From Rhodamnia argentea (Eukaryota > Streptophyta > Magnoliopsida > Myrtales > Myrtaceae): a DNA stretch of 64,000 nt. Below are positions 48,606 to 61,228 of this stretch, in pieces. The stretch spans positions 27,961,903 to 28,025,902 of the forward strand of contig NC_063152.1 of assembly GCF_020921035.1 (NCBI RefSeq), in the 5' to 3' direction. Below the pieces are notes generated by a model that was given only the letters and a program-made list of their open reading frames with translations, was not told where the DNA came from and made no database searches. The number at the start of each line of letters is the position of its first letter. The stretch's first letter is position 1. Both the position numbers and the translations under genes were made by a program.

Positions 48606-51600
48606 ATGGCTTGTAGGCGCAGTTTGTCCACCACCGGAACCTTAATTGCCAGAAGGCTCCGCCTGTCATTCTTTCACATTCACCGTGACAACCGTGATGA
48701 AGCAATTTGTTGTTCTCCTGAAAGGGTTTGTTCGTCTCAATCCACTTTAATCAACTCATTGCCCCGAGCTTCTTCTGGGTCAAGGAATCTTCTCGGCCCT
48801 CAATCAAAGGCGAGACGGGGTTTGTTGTTCATGCTGCCTCCTGGGATCAGCTCCTCTCTGTGTAGATTTATGTCCAATGCAAGCGGAGATGAAGGCTCGT
48901 TTAAGATTGATGATTTTGTTAGGGAAGTAACCACCGAGAAGGTGATGGATGTGGTCACTCCCCAATCTTCTGTTATGAGTGAGGTGGCACTTGCTGCGGC
49001 AGACTCTTCTTACCCTGTTGCCGCAATTGAGTACTTGATTGGTGCAGCACATTCATTTACCGGCTTGAATTGGTATGGCATCTTGAGCTGTCATGACAAT
49101 ATTGCTTTCTCATTGTTTGATGCCTAGTGTGGTGCTTTGCTGCTGATCAATGACTGATTGACTCAAGTGTTATCTAAGGTAGACCATGCACGGGAGTTTA
49201 TGAGACATGCAGTTTCATGTGCTTTGCTTAAGTAATTAGCATAAGACATGTTCTAATTTGGTGTGTAAATGGATCAAAGAAGTGAATGTTGATGCATGAT
49301 AGGCAAAAGCCCGTTTAAGTTACCACCTACCTATCAGGAAAATGAAAATGTTGCCTCAAGAATATCTTCTAACTTTTTTCCCTTGAATCAGGTGGGCATC
49401 TATAGCCTTGACAACTGTATTAATCAGAGGAGCAACAGTTCCACTTCAAATAAATCAAATGCGTTCTACTGCAAAACTCAGTGTAATCTTCTAGCCTCAT
49501 TGTGTTAGGCATTTGACATATTTAAGTAATTCAGGTATTCCATCCAGGTCTAATAGCCAATAGAAAGATAATTATAATTCTTGTTATGAATTTTTTGGCT
49601 TCAAAATCGATTAGTGACTACTTGTATTGGAGTACCCTTGCCAATGAAGCCATTATTCCTACCATTTTAGATTAGCAGCTTTTTTTGTTGTTTTACTAGA
49701 CCACATGATGCTTCAATTTACTTGATGTCAGAAGATGCAGTACAAGGATCATGTGCCTCTCCATAATTGTTTTTGCCATCTCATGTCATGGTGCATCATA
49801 CTTAACTTACTGTTGGACGATTCTTGCAACCTAAAGATGTTGCATTGTAAGACCTAAAGATATTGAAATATGACTTCAATGTGGAATAGTTGAATTAACA
49901 TTGTGCGAATTTCATCAAATCAACTTTTATGTAATTTTAATGTGGAAAACGTGAACCGTACAATCTCTATGCGATGCAATTGGATATTAACATACAGAAA
50001 GAGTGGAACATGAAGGTTTAAGCCTTCAAACTTATAACAATTAGGGCAGGACTCTACTTGGACTGAATCATGACATGCAAAGTTAGTAGAAAATTTCATA
50101 TTTAGCTCTTCTTTAATTTTCCTATGTTCAACATGTCAAACTTTCTAGTCGATGATATAATTTCCAGTCTAGTATATAAGGGGCATGATTGCTTGCTTCT
50201 GAAAGTGATAAAAAAGGAGGATCTTCTCTTTGCTGAACCAAGCACAAGGAATTCTGGCTTTTAAGAAGTCATGGGAAGCCTAAAAAAATTTCCAATAGCA
50301 GGTTGATTGTTGCGCCATTCCTTGACTGGCTTAAGAATGTGATAACCACCTTGAATAAATAAAAGAAGAAAGAGAAGAGAAGTAGAAAAACGGATAGGAC
50401 TGATTTTAGAGGTTCTTACTACCATTACTTCATCCACTCCTGTCAATTTCTTCTAGTGTTCAAGGGATAATCGTTATCTGCTTCTCTATGAGCATTTGAG
50501 TTGGATAGTTTGGTAGGTCTGTACTTCTGTTTCTAGATGTTCTCAACTTACATTTGGCTTTAGCATCTTGAGCTTCTCGATGGCCCATCTATTTGTATGA
50601 ATGATGGGTAATCAGTGTTATGCAGTTAATGAGACCGCACGTGGAAGAGTTGAATCGAACAGTGAGAGAGACGGTAAGTTGTTGTCTATATTGGAGTTTA
50701 TTATACTATTTTGGTAGAAATTGGGGCATCAGAAGCTATCCTGGTAAATGATTGTGAATTCGTGCTTGATGCTTATCGGGAAATGGTCTGCTATGCTGTT
50801 GACTGCTAGTCACTGAGATGCTCCAACAATAGCAATTGCTTGATTGTGCTTGATTATATTCGCTGGCACAAAGACAATCTCTTCAAGTAAAAATGCCTTT
50901 CTAATCTATAATTTCTAATCCACCATTTTGAGTAGCAGAACTCTCTCATTGAGCACATCTTCCAATGTCTGGTTGTCTTAATAATTAACTTTGAAGACTC
51001 ATTACTTTTTGGTGCGTGATAATATTTAATATTCTATGAGTGAATGACCTTGGTCACCTTACGCCTGTATTTTGGCTCAGGCAAATGCTCCTGATGCTGC
51101 GTCCAAGTACCTGCAAAGATTCACGTCATTATTCAAAGAGTAAGTGTTTCCTATTTCTGTTGAGACAATATGTAAGTCAATTTATCTTCCTCTAGTAAAT
51201 TTTGGGTTTTGATGATAAAAGGTGTGGAATTCATTTGGGTGTCATATAAGTAATACATACATTAGTTAAAACGGTAGTTGAACAGAGTAGACAAGCACAA
51301 GCTTTTGATTCTCATTGTCATCACTTGCAAAAGCGAAGTTGAGCGATCGAACTTTGTTATGGCTTTAATTTGAGGCATTATGAAGCTGATTGCTATGGGC
51401 ACGAGAAAGAGATGAGGACACAAGCAGTGAAAAATAACTAAGTCAATTAGCCCCAGGAAAGAGCATGAGCTCAGTCTTTTATGTACTAAATAAGCTGAGG
51501 GACAAAGAGGTGGAACTTAGAGAGAGAGAGAGAGTGTGTGGTGCTGATGAATTTATCTATAACTTCTGGTTCTAAGGGTATTTGCTGGTATGTCCTCACA

Positions 51601-53799
51601 AAAGGCTTTTTTCTGTCATGAATTTGCATTAGAATTTTTGGATTGTGACCTTGGTCTCTGCAGATATGGAGTCAGTCCATTCACTCCTCTGAAAGGAATC
51701 CTGATTCGAGGTCCCATCTTCATTAGTTTTTTGTTTGCTGTAAGATTCAAGCCTCAGTCCATGCCGTATGTGCAAGATATTAGATTTGCAATTGACATTT
51801 ACAAGGCTCCTGCACTGACTTGATCTATGTAGATAAGAAACATGGCGGAAAAAATTCCGTCTTTTCAAACTGGTGGAAATCTCTGGTTTGTCAATCTGGC
51901 CACTCCAGATAGCCTTTACATCCTACCAATCCTGACAGCTCTGACCTTCTGGATTGCTGTGGAGGTTAGCATTTCAATGTTGTTTAATTAAGTTCTGTAA
52001 AGCTAAGGATCTTGGATCATATTATGACGAGGTAGTATAAAGTCTTTAGCATTATGGCTATTCACTTAGCTTGTAGGTTTATCCAATGTGCGTTGACTCC
52101 ACGTCTCAGCTAGCACCTGGAATTTCACTTGACGATTATTCTTTCATTCGTTCTTTTGCTTGCATGCATAGATGTCCGTCTGATAGACTGACTGAACTGA
52201 GATTTTCTTTTATCAGTTCCATTTGGAAGAAGGACTCGAGGGAACTGCTGTGGCTGGTAACCTCAAAAATTTCTTTAGGATCCTCACTGTTCTCTCAGTT
52301 CCAGTTATGATGTGTTTCCCAAAGGTATTATTCCTAAGACTGAGTTTTCATGGTTCTTCCCATATATCACTAGTCTTTTGTTCATCTGAATGCAAATCTG
52401 AGACAGATCAAGCATATAGCAGCTGAGTTGGTGGTAACCGTTTATTTTTTTATTTTTTTTTATTTTTTTTTTTATTTTTTTTTTTTTTTTTTTTTTGGGG
52501 GGGGGGGGGTGGGTGGTGGGGTTTAATCAAGTAAGGGGTTCACGATGCAAGGGAAGACTTCATGTTTAGCTTCAATACTAGGGATACGATGACCTATATG
52601 GCTTGAATAATGAATACCTACTTGCCATGGAGTGTCGAATTATGGTCTGCATCTATCACATGAATCATGATTCTCTTTCTGATAGTTCTGACTGGTAGCT
52701 TGTATTTCGAGCTGCTCGTTCTTACTGATCAATATATTGATAGTCAATTTTCCTTTCTTCTGGTCACAGATTTTGACTTTATTGATAAATTCTCCTTTTC
52801 CTAACTCAATTGCAGGCGATGTTTGGCTATTGGCTTACCTCCAATCTTTTCTCCCTCGCATTTGGGTTAGGTCAGTCTTTCTGACTGTAGCATACACTTT
52901 TATACCCTCACCCTAAAAAAGAAGAGACATGAGAATGCAAGAGGTCCAACGGTACTTCACTTTCAGAATTGCCTTTAGAGAATAAGTTGCAAACTTGGTG
53001 AAAATATTCATATGTAGGTGCTGCTTTCCAAAGCCTCTGGGAATACAGTTGATATGTTTCTTTCATGTTCCCTAAAAAAGAAGAGACATGAGAATGCAAG
53101 AGGTCCAACGGTACTTCACTTTCAGAATTGCCTTTAGAGAATAAGTTGCAAACTTGGTGAAAATATTCATATGTAGGTGCTGCTTTCCAAAGCCTCTGGG
53201 AATACAGTTGATATGTTTCTTTCATGTTCCCTATCCTTGTGAAATTAGTCACCAGTTATTCTTGAAATGCTGCGATCAGAACGTTATGTTGGATGCAAGG
53301 TAGGGAGCCTTTAGGACAAGTAAATGTGATGGGATTGTCTTCTGGCTTCGCATATGGATTACTGTTCCTGTTCCACTATTGTGCTAAGCTTCTACACGGT
53401 GAAGGGCTCGAATCATGTTTGGCGAGTGTTGACCTTCTGATTGCAGTAAATTGGCATTGATCATGCCATAACCACAAAAGTGATGGTGGATATTCATCTA
53501 AACATTATTGAATATGCTGACTGAAAAGATATAACACGTTAGACAAGATTGGTCACCTTGCAGCGCTTTAGTACGCACTTCGGTCTTGAGGACAGGAGTT
53601 GTCCAATTATGGGATCTCATTCTTTGTTGCAATGACATTGTGTCTATCTCCACCAATTGCAGTGGTAAAACAGCCAGGAGTCAAGAAATTCCTGAAAGTT
53701 CCTGAGGCACCGGTTTCACCTGTGTCTGCATCGCAGCAATTCTCTCAAGCCCCTAGCTCAAGAGAAAAAGATGATGGCAATGAAACAAAACTAAGATAG
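48606..53799 (+). CDS. OXA1-like mitochondrial inner-membrane insertase (YidC/Oxa1 family)
   Basis: Nine exons: 48606-49072, 49392-49482, 50626-50673, 51081-51139, 51664-51739, 51833-51964, 52217-52324, 52816-52870 and 53663-53799, together 1173 bases, 390 residues. OXA1 inserts mitochondrially and nuclear-encoded proteins into the inner membrane. The first 100 residues are a basic presequence (MACRRSLSTTGTLIARRLRL). The YidC core follows: PVAAIEYLIGAAHSFTGLNW, WASIALTTVLIRGATVPLQI (first helix after the intermembrane part, containing the catalytic-region Arg), LMRPHVEELNRTVRETANAP, FKEYGVSPFTPLKGILIRGP, NLATPDSLYILPILTALTFW, then MFGYWLTSNLFSLAFGL and KQPGVKKFLKVP. Several short exons are missed by simple frame scanning but are clear by splice logic. 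The tail is Ser/Lys-rich. Family secure. Confidence 0.93.
52437..52511. repeat. T-tract running into a G-tract in OXA1-like intron
   Basis: About 55 bases that are almost all T (interrupted by single A) followed directly by about a dozen G. Within intron 7 of the OXA1-like gene. A sharp pyrimidine-to-G switch is prone to polymerase slippage, so its length in the assembly is doubtful. Confidence 0.85.
52911..53233. repeat. Perfect tandem duplication, 2 x 159 bp, in OXA1-like intron
   Basis: 52911-53069 is repeated without a difference that I can see at 53070-53228, both starting CCCTAAAAAAGAAGAGACAT. The unit length is divisible by three, and the minus strand is open across both units. This is why a repeated 53-residue reading appears; I see no sign that it is a gene. 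Either very recent or an assembly artefact. Confidence 0.9.
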
Positions 53800-54270
53800 A
53801 TGAGAGTGAAAGCATTTATTTGCTATGGTGTAACTTTGTCCTTTAGCCCTTTACTGAACGACAGGAGCTCTAATTTTGTTGTAGTCCCCACCCCAAGCCA
53901 ATTTGTTTTCTGACAAATTTTTAGTGAGGAAAAAGGAAATTGTTAAATAATTTGAGTTTGCTTTGTAGTGTGTACCGTCAACTGAGTCAAGTAAAGTTGT
54001 TGCGACTCTTATCTGGAACAATGATGAGCCATTTTGACCCGAGTATTATTGGAAAAAAGATTTTGGAAGGAGAACTTGATAAGAAATACCCTTGGTCATT
54101 TATGTGATTTGGTTCGAGCTGTTCTTCTATGTCAATGTGGATTACCTTCAAATAGTCTAAAGTTCATTCTCTATGCGTGTAGAGAAATCTATTGAACTTT
54201 TCGCAATCTCTACGGAGCTTATAATCATTCATTTATGAGGTTAATTAATTGAACTTGGGATCAATCTTCT
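53800..54270. other. OXA1-like 3' flank
   Basis: 3' untranslated region and AT-rich intergenic DNA up to the foldback element. Nothing else seen. Confidence 0.4.
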
Positions 54271-54279
54271 CTTAGATTA

Positions 54280-54955
54280 GGGAAAAGTGTAAAAAAAAAA
54301 AAAGTTCTAAACCTATTACATTGGTGTCAATTCAGTATTAAATTTTTTGCATTGGTGTCAATTTAGTCCTAAACATTTTGCATCGATGCCAATTAAGCCC
54401 TAAAACTTTTTGCATCCATGTCAATTAAGTCAATCCGGCTAATTTTAGCCGAAAATCGCTGATGTGGACGTCGGTGGTCTCACGTGACACGACTGGCGTT
54501 GACATAGATATTTTTTTAACATTTTAAAATATTTTTAATATTAAAGTTTTTTAATACTATTTATTAAAATTTTGATTATTTTTTTTCTTTTTTTTTTGCA
54601 TTTCTTTTTTTTTTAATTGGGGGCATGCCCCAATCGTGGGTCGACAACCCTCACAGGCTGCTGGGCTCGGGTTCTTTGAGGGCCAAAAAAGAAGGAAAAA
54701 AGAAAAAACCAAAAAAATTATTAAAACAATATCCACGTCGAGCACGACAGTGCTATGTAGAATGATCAACGTCCATGCCAGCTATTTCTGTCCAAAATTG
54801 GCCGGATTAGCTCAATTGGCACGAATGTAAAAGGTTTGAATCTCAATTAGCACAAATGCAAAAAGTTTGGGATTGAATTGGCATCAATACAATAGGTTTA
54901 AGACTGAATTGGTACAAATGCAATATGATTTTTTATTTTTTTTTACACTTTTCCC
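54280..54955. mobile_element. MULE-like long-TIR foldback element, copy 2 (676 bp)
   Basis: Starts GGGAAAAGTGTAAAAAA and ends with its inverted partner (TTTTTTTTACACTTTTCCC). Flanks CTTAGATTA (54271-54279) and CCTAGATTC (54956-54964) match 7/9, as expected for an old 9-bp Mutator-type duplication. Each arm of about 200 bases is built of roughly four imperfect copies of a 31-base unit (ttggtgtcaatttagtccta). The inner arm has AATCCGGCTAATTTTAGCCG as in copy 3. The centre is a short GC-rich stretch between T- and A-runs. Non-coding. Confidence 0.7.
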
Positions 54956-54964
54956 CCTAGATTC

Positions 54965-55672
54965 TTGTGACCCGAGCACGAGTGAGCTAAGAAGCAAAGT
55001 CGAAAGCTTTATGTTACGAAAATATTGCTTCAGCAGAATCTTGCACTCCTGAGGTGTATACTTTATTGAGCTACCATTGTTTCAGATGTCATAAGCGCAG
55101 AAAGTGCGTGCATTATTCTTTTTGGGGGATAAAAGAAACATCATCTTCATTAAATTGAGACGCACTTTGCTTGGAGATGGTACAATGGGTTCTTGTCTGT
55201 TTAAATTGCTGCCTTCGGATTCTTCAATAACTTGTCCTCTCTAATGCTCCCAATTGTGTGATATGCTTGATAAGGTGGTGAACCCGATCATTTCACTGCC
55301 TTGTAACATCATGTTGATATTTGAATGGAAGTCAGAGAACATTATGGATACTTCCACAGCAAAGACTCTATAGGGAGGAGACTACTGCGCTCCACTGTTG
55401 GTACGATGAGTCTGCGATGATTCGGTATGCGACTCGGTTAAGCTTCTTCGACATGACAAAAGAGAACTCAGCTAAACATCGCGGTAACAGAGGGGCGTGC
55501 AAGAAAATTCCTCTTTTTCCGCGGCAGAGGTATGGCGTTTTGCAGCAGAGTCTGAATCACTTACCGAGATCAAGATACTACATCATATTGCTAAGTTATC
55601 TATGCGCATATCATATCTGAGTAGAAACGTCTCCAACTATGCCATAATGGAGCAAATGAGTTGAAAGAATCT
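54965..55672. other. Intergenic between foldback element and CNGC 3' end
   Basis: Presumed to include the 3' untranslated region of the minus-strand channel gene. A plus-strand frame at 55321-55620 has no family resemblance and is disregarded. Confidence 0.35.
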
Positions 55673-58600
55673 TTAGTAACAGCCATCGGCTGTGAAATCA
55701 GGTTCAGCTGGCTTTTGAGGCATGAGTGGAGGTAACCTCTGCGGCGTCTTTCGGCTACCATTTTTCCTTATATTCCCCAATGCTTTGGCTGCGAATCTCG
55801 ATGCATATAAAGTAGAAGCAAGGCTCGGCGAAGCGCCTCCATCCTTTGCTAAAGCATTGTGTAATCTGTCTTCTGCTTCTCGCAAGGCCCTATCCTGTTT
55901 CCTCTTGCAGTGTCGGTGCCAAGCGGCTTGTATAAAGCAAGCTGCCCATGTTCTCCATTGCTGCGAGTAGAACCTGAATGCAAATATATCCGAAGAATAA
56001 GACCAAACGCTTTCTCCTTTATATAATTACGTATGTACCATATGATGGAAAGGAAAGTTCCGTGAGCTTTGCCTGAAAGAATGTTGGAGCTGCTTGCTGT
56101 GAAGTCGCCGGAATTGAGAGGCCACAATCTTCAGGTCATAGGCGGTGAGCGCAAAGGCTTCTACCTCCGTGATAGCTTCTACTGTTCTCGTCGAGGTGGG
56201 AAGATTGGAGGAGGAATTTGGATCCAAGGCCCAAGTAAGCAACTCCTCTCCACAGAAATCACCTGGCTCTAAATACACTGAGTTGAAGAATCCTGTTCTT
56301 CCACCATTTGTGGTCATGGTCACCAACCTGCCTCGTATGATGAAGAGCATCTCATCGACCGGGTCCCCCTCGCGCACGATGGAGCTCTTCTCTGTGTACA
56401 GGACTGGCTTGAGGCGATCGCACATTGCGTCCAGCAATTGTTCATCCATTTTCTCAAACAAGGGCACCTGAAAGAAACCACAAGTCAGGCAATGCATCTG
56501 AAACTTTTGATCAATATTTCATGTTCAGTATCAAAGAGGTCCATTTGTGTCAGCAGACGAAGAGAAAGTCGAAACGATACTCACTCGCATTAGAAGGTCC
56601 AGGCAAAGATGACGCTTTATGTCTCTACGGAGATCTTTCGGGAGGTTCCTGATCAAAGATTCTTCCTCGACACCTCTCGTCTCTTGCCATTTGTACTGTT
56701 CGTACCGCCTAATTCGGTCCTTCAAACCCTGAGGAAGCATACGGTGCGACATCCATCGCTCTGCATCTCGCCTCTTCACTCTCATCTCCTCTACTCTGAC
56801 TGTAGTGGACTGCAGATATTTCTGTGACAGCAACATGGTTTTTCTGGGAACTTTAGCTCAACACACACAAACTAAGGTTCTCAAGTTCATTTCCTGCTTA
56901 AGTTCTCGTTCTTATGTATTGAGTTCTCGAATTCAATCATATTGCAGAAGTGGGCTCTAGAATCATTGCAGTAGAGGGCAATAACTGAACCGGAGCAGGA
57001 TCGTAGAATACCTGCATATTGCCGATGAGCAATGAAAACAAGACCAAGCCAGCGATAGCTATGCTGACAGCAAAGACAATCTCCCCCTCATAGGTGCTTG
57101 TTTTCAGGTTTTGACCCAAAGAGCTGCACAAACAGTGGCTTTAGAAGCTAATCCTCTTAACCAAGAAGGAAAGCCGCAGTGAAGTTAAACGTACCTAAGA
57201 TTGCGCAATCCCCACCAAAAGCAGTAGGATAACTTCTTTGGAAAGTCTTTCGACTCCACCACGCCGGACTGGAGGGCATCGATGAATATGCCAAAGTTGA
57301 ACACTGTCGAATTTGTAATGTCATCTGGTTCAACCAGAGGACAAGCATCATCAATAAACGTATTATTCTGTTGATTAACTGGTTTGCAGTATAAAGATGA
57401 AGAGTCCCAGCCATGTCTTCGGCACTGCCGGTTCCAGCAACTGACTTTTCGATCGATCGAGAATAGGTACCAAAAAGCTCCAAATACCTGGTAATTCAAC
57501 AAATGACACGACAGTTCCAGCACAAGTTGCACTGGTTGAATAAAAAAAAAGTTTCAGAAAAACTAAAGACAAAAACTTGAAATAGAAACTTACGTGACTG
57601 GCTAACATGTAAAGCAGAAGATTGTAGGCAGCCCCAGCCCAGGCTGTTTCATGAAGTATACCAGATGTTCTCGTCACTTCCTTGCGCAGTGGATAGATCC
57701 TGATAATTCTGGGCACATACTGGATATAAACGATGAACTTCAGCGACTCCTTTGTCATTAAAGCAACTGGCCCGTGGAGTTTGGGGATGATACCGAATAC
57801 TACGACCTGCCGATCGAATAGAGGGGCTGTAAAGTGAAGGACTAATAACAACTTCAAGAATGCTCCAAACAAAGTTTCACTAGAGAAATTAAATGGAATC
57901 AGAGTATGGTTTTATACCTGCGGGATCGGGAGAATCGCTAGGACATCAAGGAAGAAGTACGATGACAAGTATCTCCGTGATACAGCTGATGGATCATCGA
58001 TTAACTCCCCTCTTCCAAACACTCTCGAAGAAGGGGCTATGAACCCGGTACGGAATTGGAGGATTATGTGGAAAATGTAAAACGCATCGATTACAGTTCG
58101 AAGGATGGATGCAATGATCTCCATTCTTTTGTCTGAATCAAGGCACTTTTTAGCGTCAATCACAGGGATGTAGAAGAACAGCGGGTCCAAAGCCAGTGCG
58201 AAAACACACGAGATCAAGAATATCCTGTTCCACTTTTGAAGAAATGGCCCTTGCGGATCAAGAATTTTTTTCTCTAGGTGATGCTTTTTAGCTTTAGCCG
58301 TTCTATCGGATACAAGCGAGGAGCTCGATGGCATTCTCAAGCTTTTGATCTTGTCGCAAGAACTCTCGTATCCTCTCTGAACTCCATCCAAAAGTTTGTT
58401 CGCAATGGTTCTAAATTTGGTTGGTTGATCCCCATGTGTAGCGGCATATTGCTGCTCCGAGTTCGAGGATGTGTCTGACTTGCAATCGTCGAACCTGACC
58501 AAATGATATACACAACAAGGAGATGAAATCAACTTCTGGTGGAGCTTGTTAGAATCTGAAACAACAAAGGCATCTAAACCGCTAGCAGGTTGGTAACTGT

Positions 58601-58885
58601 AACATCACAAAGTGTAAGTGCAGACAACTAACCATCCGTGAGTATGTTTCTTTACAATAGCAACCCAAAGAACAACAAGCAACTCAGAATCATAGATAGT
58701 TCTCGTGATTGTTCACCTTTCATGAGCACAAGTTTTATGTTCTGACAGAACTCGCAGAGAACGACAAGAGTGAAATGCAAGCAAGCGACAAAGACAAGAG
58801 TATAATGTTGGGATTATAAAATCACCACTCAGCAGATCATCCGCAGTTCGACTAACCTCACGAACTTGGCTTTCCCGAAACTCAT
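55673..58885 (-). CDS. Cyclic nucleotide-gated ion channel (CNGC1-like)
   Basis: Eight exons on the minus strand: 58857-58885, 57918-58494, 57594-57806, 57195-57487, 57012-57123, 56585-56821, 56073-56467 and 55673-55973, together 2157 bases, 718 residues, matching plant group I CNGCs. These are plasma-membrane Ca2+/cation channels gated by cyclic nucleotides and calmodulin. The tiny first exon gives MSFGKAKFVR, joined to FDDCKSD. S1 to S6 follow (for example RIFLISCVFALALDPLFFYI for S1, VYIQYVPRIIRIYPL for S4). The pore has FWWGLRNLSSLGQNLKTST, a plant-type GQN filter. The C-linker is RVKRRDAERWMSHRMLP and QYKWQETRGVEEESLIRNLP. The cyclic-nucleotide-binding fold includes EKSSIVREGDPVDEM and the PGDFCGEELLTWALDP phosphate cassette. 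An IQ-like CFIQAAWHRHCKRK lies near the end. The last intron appears to use a GC donor. Confidence 0.96.
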
Positions 58886-60366
58886 GTTCTTCCAATGAGA
58901 CAGTGCGCAGTCTCTCCTCAAACTCGAAGAATTCTGTTAACAACTATCGGTCGTCGAAGACTAATAAGCCCTGCAGTCAATATTACCACATGAGTCTCTC
59001 TGAAGTCTGATTATTGAATAACTAAAACCTCCACGTACAAGCAAACCATAAAGACTAAAATAAGCAAAATTCACCAATTTAGTATAGTTCATCTGAAGCA
59101 CACGTGAAACGATTATCGTTAGCGTGCTTCGAACGTTGTAAAGAGCTTTTAAAGACAATTTTGTTTAGCCTCACAGACAGAGAGACCCAGCTACACAAAC
59201 TCTGGAGAATATGGAGGGAATCCATCCTGTGACATGACTTCACCAAAATCCAAACCGGTGATGTGATGAACAGGTTCAAACACAAGGCCGGGAAGACAAC
59301 AAAAAAAAGCATGGCCTTTCAATTCTTGTCTGTGAAGAAGAAGGACCAAACAAAAACCCACCTTCCTTCCCAGTTTCAAAGACTCTGGCGACACCTACCA
59401 CTCTCTGTTCCTTCTTATGAGCTTTCTGCTTCCATCAATGGCGGGAAAACAGAAGGCTGGAGATAGGGAAGAAAAGCGCGACTGCAGGCCTACATGAAAC
59501 CGCGGAGAATTGTCCGCTCATGCATGTGGGTGAAAAGTCTTTGAGTATGAATCCTCGGCTCCGCTCTATCGGAAGACGAGTCCGAAACCATGAAATTCAG
59601 CAGAGTCTACCCATGACCATAAGAAGCGAGAAAAACGAAAAGGAGGAAGCTTTATGCAAAGAGAGAAAGTTCATGGAGCAGAGACTTCAAAATGGCAGCT
59701 TCAGGAGAAAGTTCGTGGAAGTCATTGAGTGCGTCTTTGCGTTTAAAAAAAACAGAGATGTTTTAATTATCGGCCCCCATTGATGACGACTCGATACAGC
59801 GACCACGAAAGGAGCGTGAAGAAAAGTCGCCCCTTGGGAATTCGTTGCCGTGAACCCGTTTTGTGACCCAAGAAATGGATCAAAGCTCTCGGGGAAATTT
59901 ACACAAAATGACTTGGTCAAATCGTAATGTTTGATTTTTCTCGAATGACCCCAGTAATTTAATTTAGCGCGATTCTACAGCAATCCATCGGCTCTCGAGA
60001 GAGCCGGGAAAAAAATCGGGGGATCGAAGTATTTCTATTAAGCTACCGAATAGGTCATATGATGAAATCTTGAGTGGATCGAAGCATTCGAATTCTAGTA
60101 AAGTAAGCTTTGATCTATCACTCGGATACTATCCGTGGCAATTTTGGAGCTCTATATGACCCTAGAAAGGAATGGATGGAGACTCCACTTGCATTGCATG
60201 GTTGTTCTACTATGAGTATCTTTTATCAGAGGATTTACTAATCGATGGCGAAAGGGGAATAGGAAAATGTCGCGGTCCTAGAGTTGCGTGTTGTTTAATG
60301 CATGAAGCAGCAATTTAATACCATCTTAATGCCGCGAGGTCCATAACTTGCCAGGAGTGTATTGAG

Positions 60367-60411
<45 letters not shown>

Positions 60412-60637
60412 ACGTTTGTCGCCATTGACTTCAGTCAACTCTTTCTCTCTCTCTCTCTCTTTTAAAAAAGGATCATTAGCCATAGAATATTGCTTGCGTA
60501 GTTAGTAGCCAAAAGTTAGGACGACGTGTCGGAAAATATCCACGGAAAATTGGAAACCACTCGTGTAGGATCCATTCTCGTGTGGGCGAGTATAGCGTCG
60601 GATTTTTACGGAACCGTACTTTTTTCGTACTCAGGTC
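58886..60637. other. CNGC upstream region and intergenic DNA
   Basis: Upstream of the channel start codon on the minus strand, probably leader and promoter. Short frames at 59079-59783 lack any family look. 60371-60408 is a (GA)n run and 60442-60462 a (CT)n run, an inverted pair of microsatellites about 35 bases apart. Confidence 0.4.
60371..60462. repeat. Inverted (GA)n / (CT)n microsatellite pair
   Basis: About 36 bases of GA repeat, a spacer, then about 20 bases of CT repeat. The two can pair into a hairpin; both are also common length polymorphisms. Confidence 0.8.
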
Positions 60638-61228
60638 GAGAAAAAAAAATATCAAAAAAATCTGGACCAGAGCTCATCGCATGCACATTTATCAATTCGA
60701 TCATAAAACCTTCAATTGTGACAATTTAATCATAAATATTTTGAAGATTTGTCAATATAGTCCATCCGGCTGATTTTGGCCGGAAATCGCCGAAGTCCAC
60801 TCTGGTCATCCTACGTGACATAACCGACACCGAGGTGGACGATCTTAATTATATTATAATAACTTTTTTTTCGAATTCTTTTCGTTATTTAAACTTTTCT
60901 TTGTTATTTTTATTATTTTTTCTCCTTTTTATTTCCTTTCGTTTTGGCTCTCGTCTAGATCCGGCGAGGCCGTGATGGCCCCGGGTGATGGCAACCTCGC
61001 CCCGGTGGCCTTCGACGGCCGACGGCCAAAACAAAAGGACAAAAAACTAATAAAAAGAAACTGTAAAAATTATCTATGCCAGCACATGTATGACGGTCGG
61101 CATCTATGTCAACAATTTTCATCCATAATTGGACGGAATGACTTGATTGGCGAACCGTGAAAGTGTCTAGGATTTAATTGGTATGGCTAGATTATGCGGG
61201 TAGGTTTAGAACTGGGGTAATTTTTCCC
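60638..61228. mobile_element. MULE-like long-TIR foldback element, copy 3 (about 590 bp)
   Basis: Same layout as the elements at 12976 and 54280. The left arm has TTATCAATTCGATCATAAAA and CCATCCGGCTGATTTTGGCC; the right arm has the inverted CATAATTGGACGGAATGACT and ends GGTAATTTTTCCC. The core contains GGCGAGGCCGTGATGGCC and its partner GGCAACCTCGCC, with no transposase. Unlike the other two copies, no clear 9-bp target duplication is visible, so the ends are approximate. Confidence 0.6.

Noticed and set aside
52908..53252. A 114-codon minus-strand frame with an internal perfect repeat, possibly a repeat protein
   Set aside because: The repeat is a DNA duplication inside an OXA1-like intron; no family resemblance and no transcript logic.
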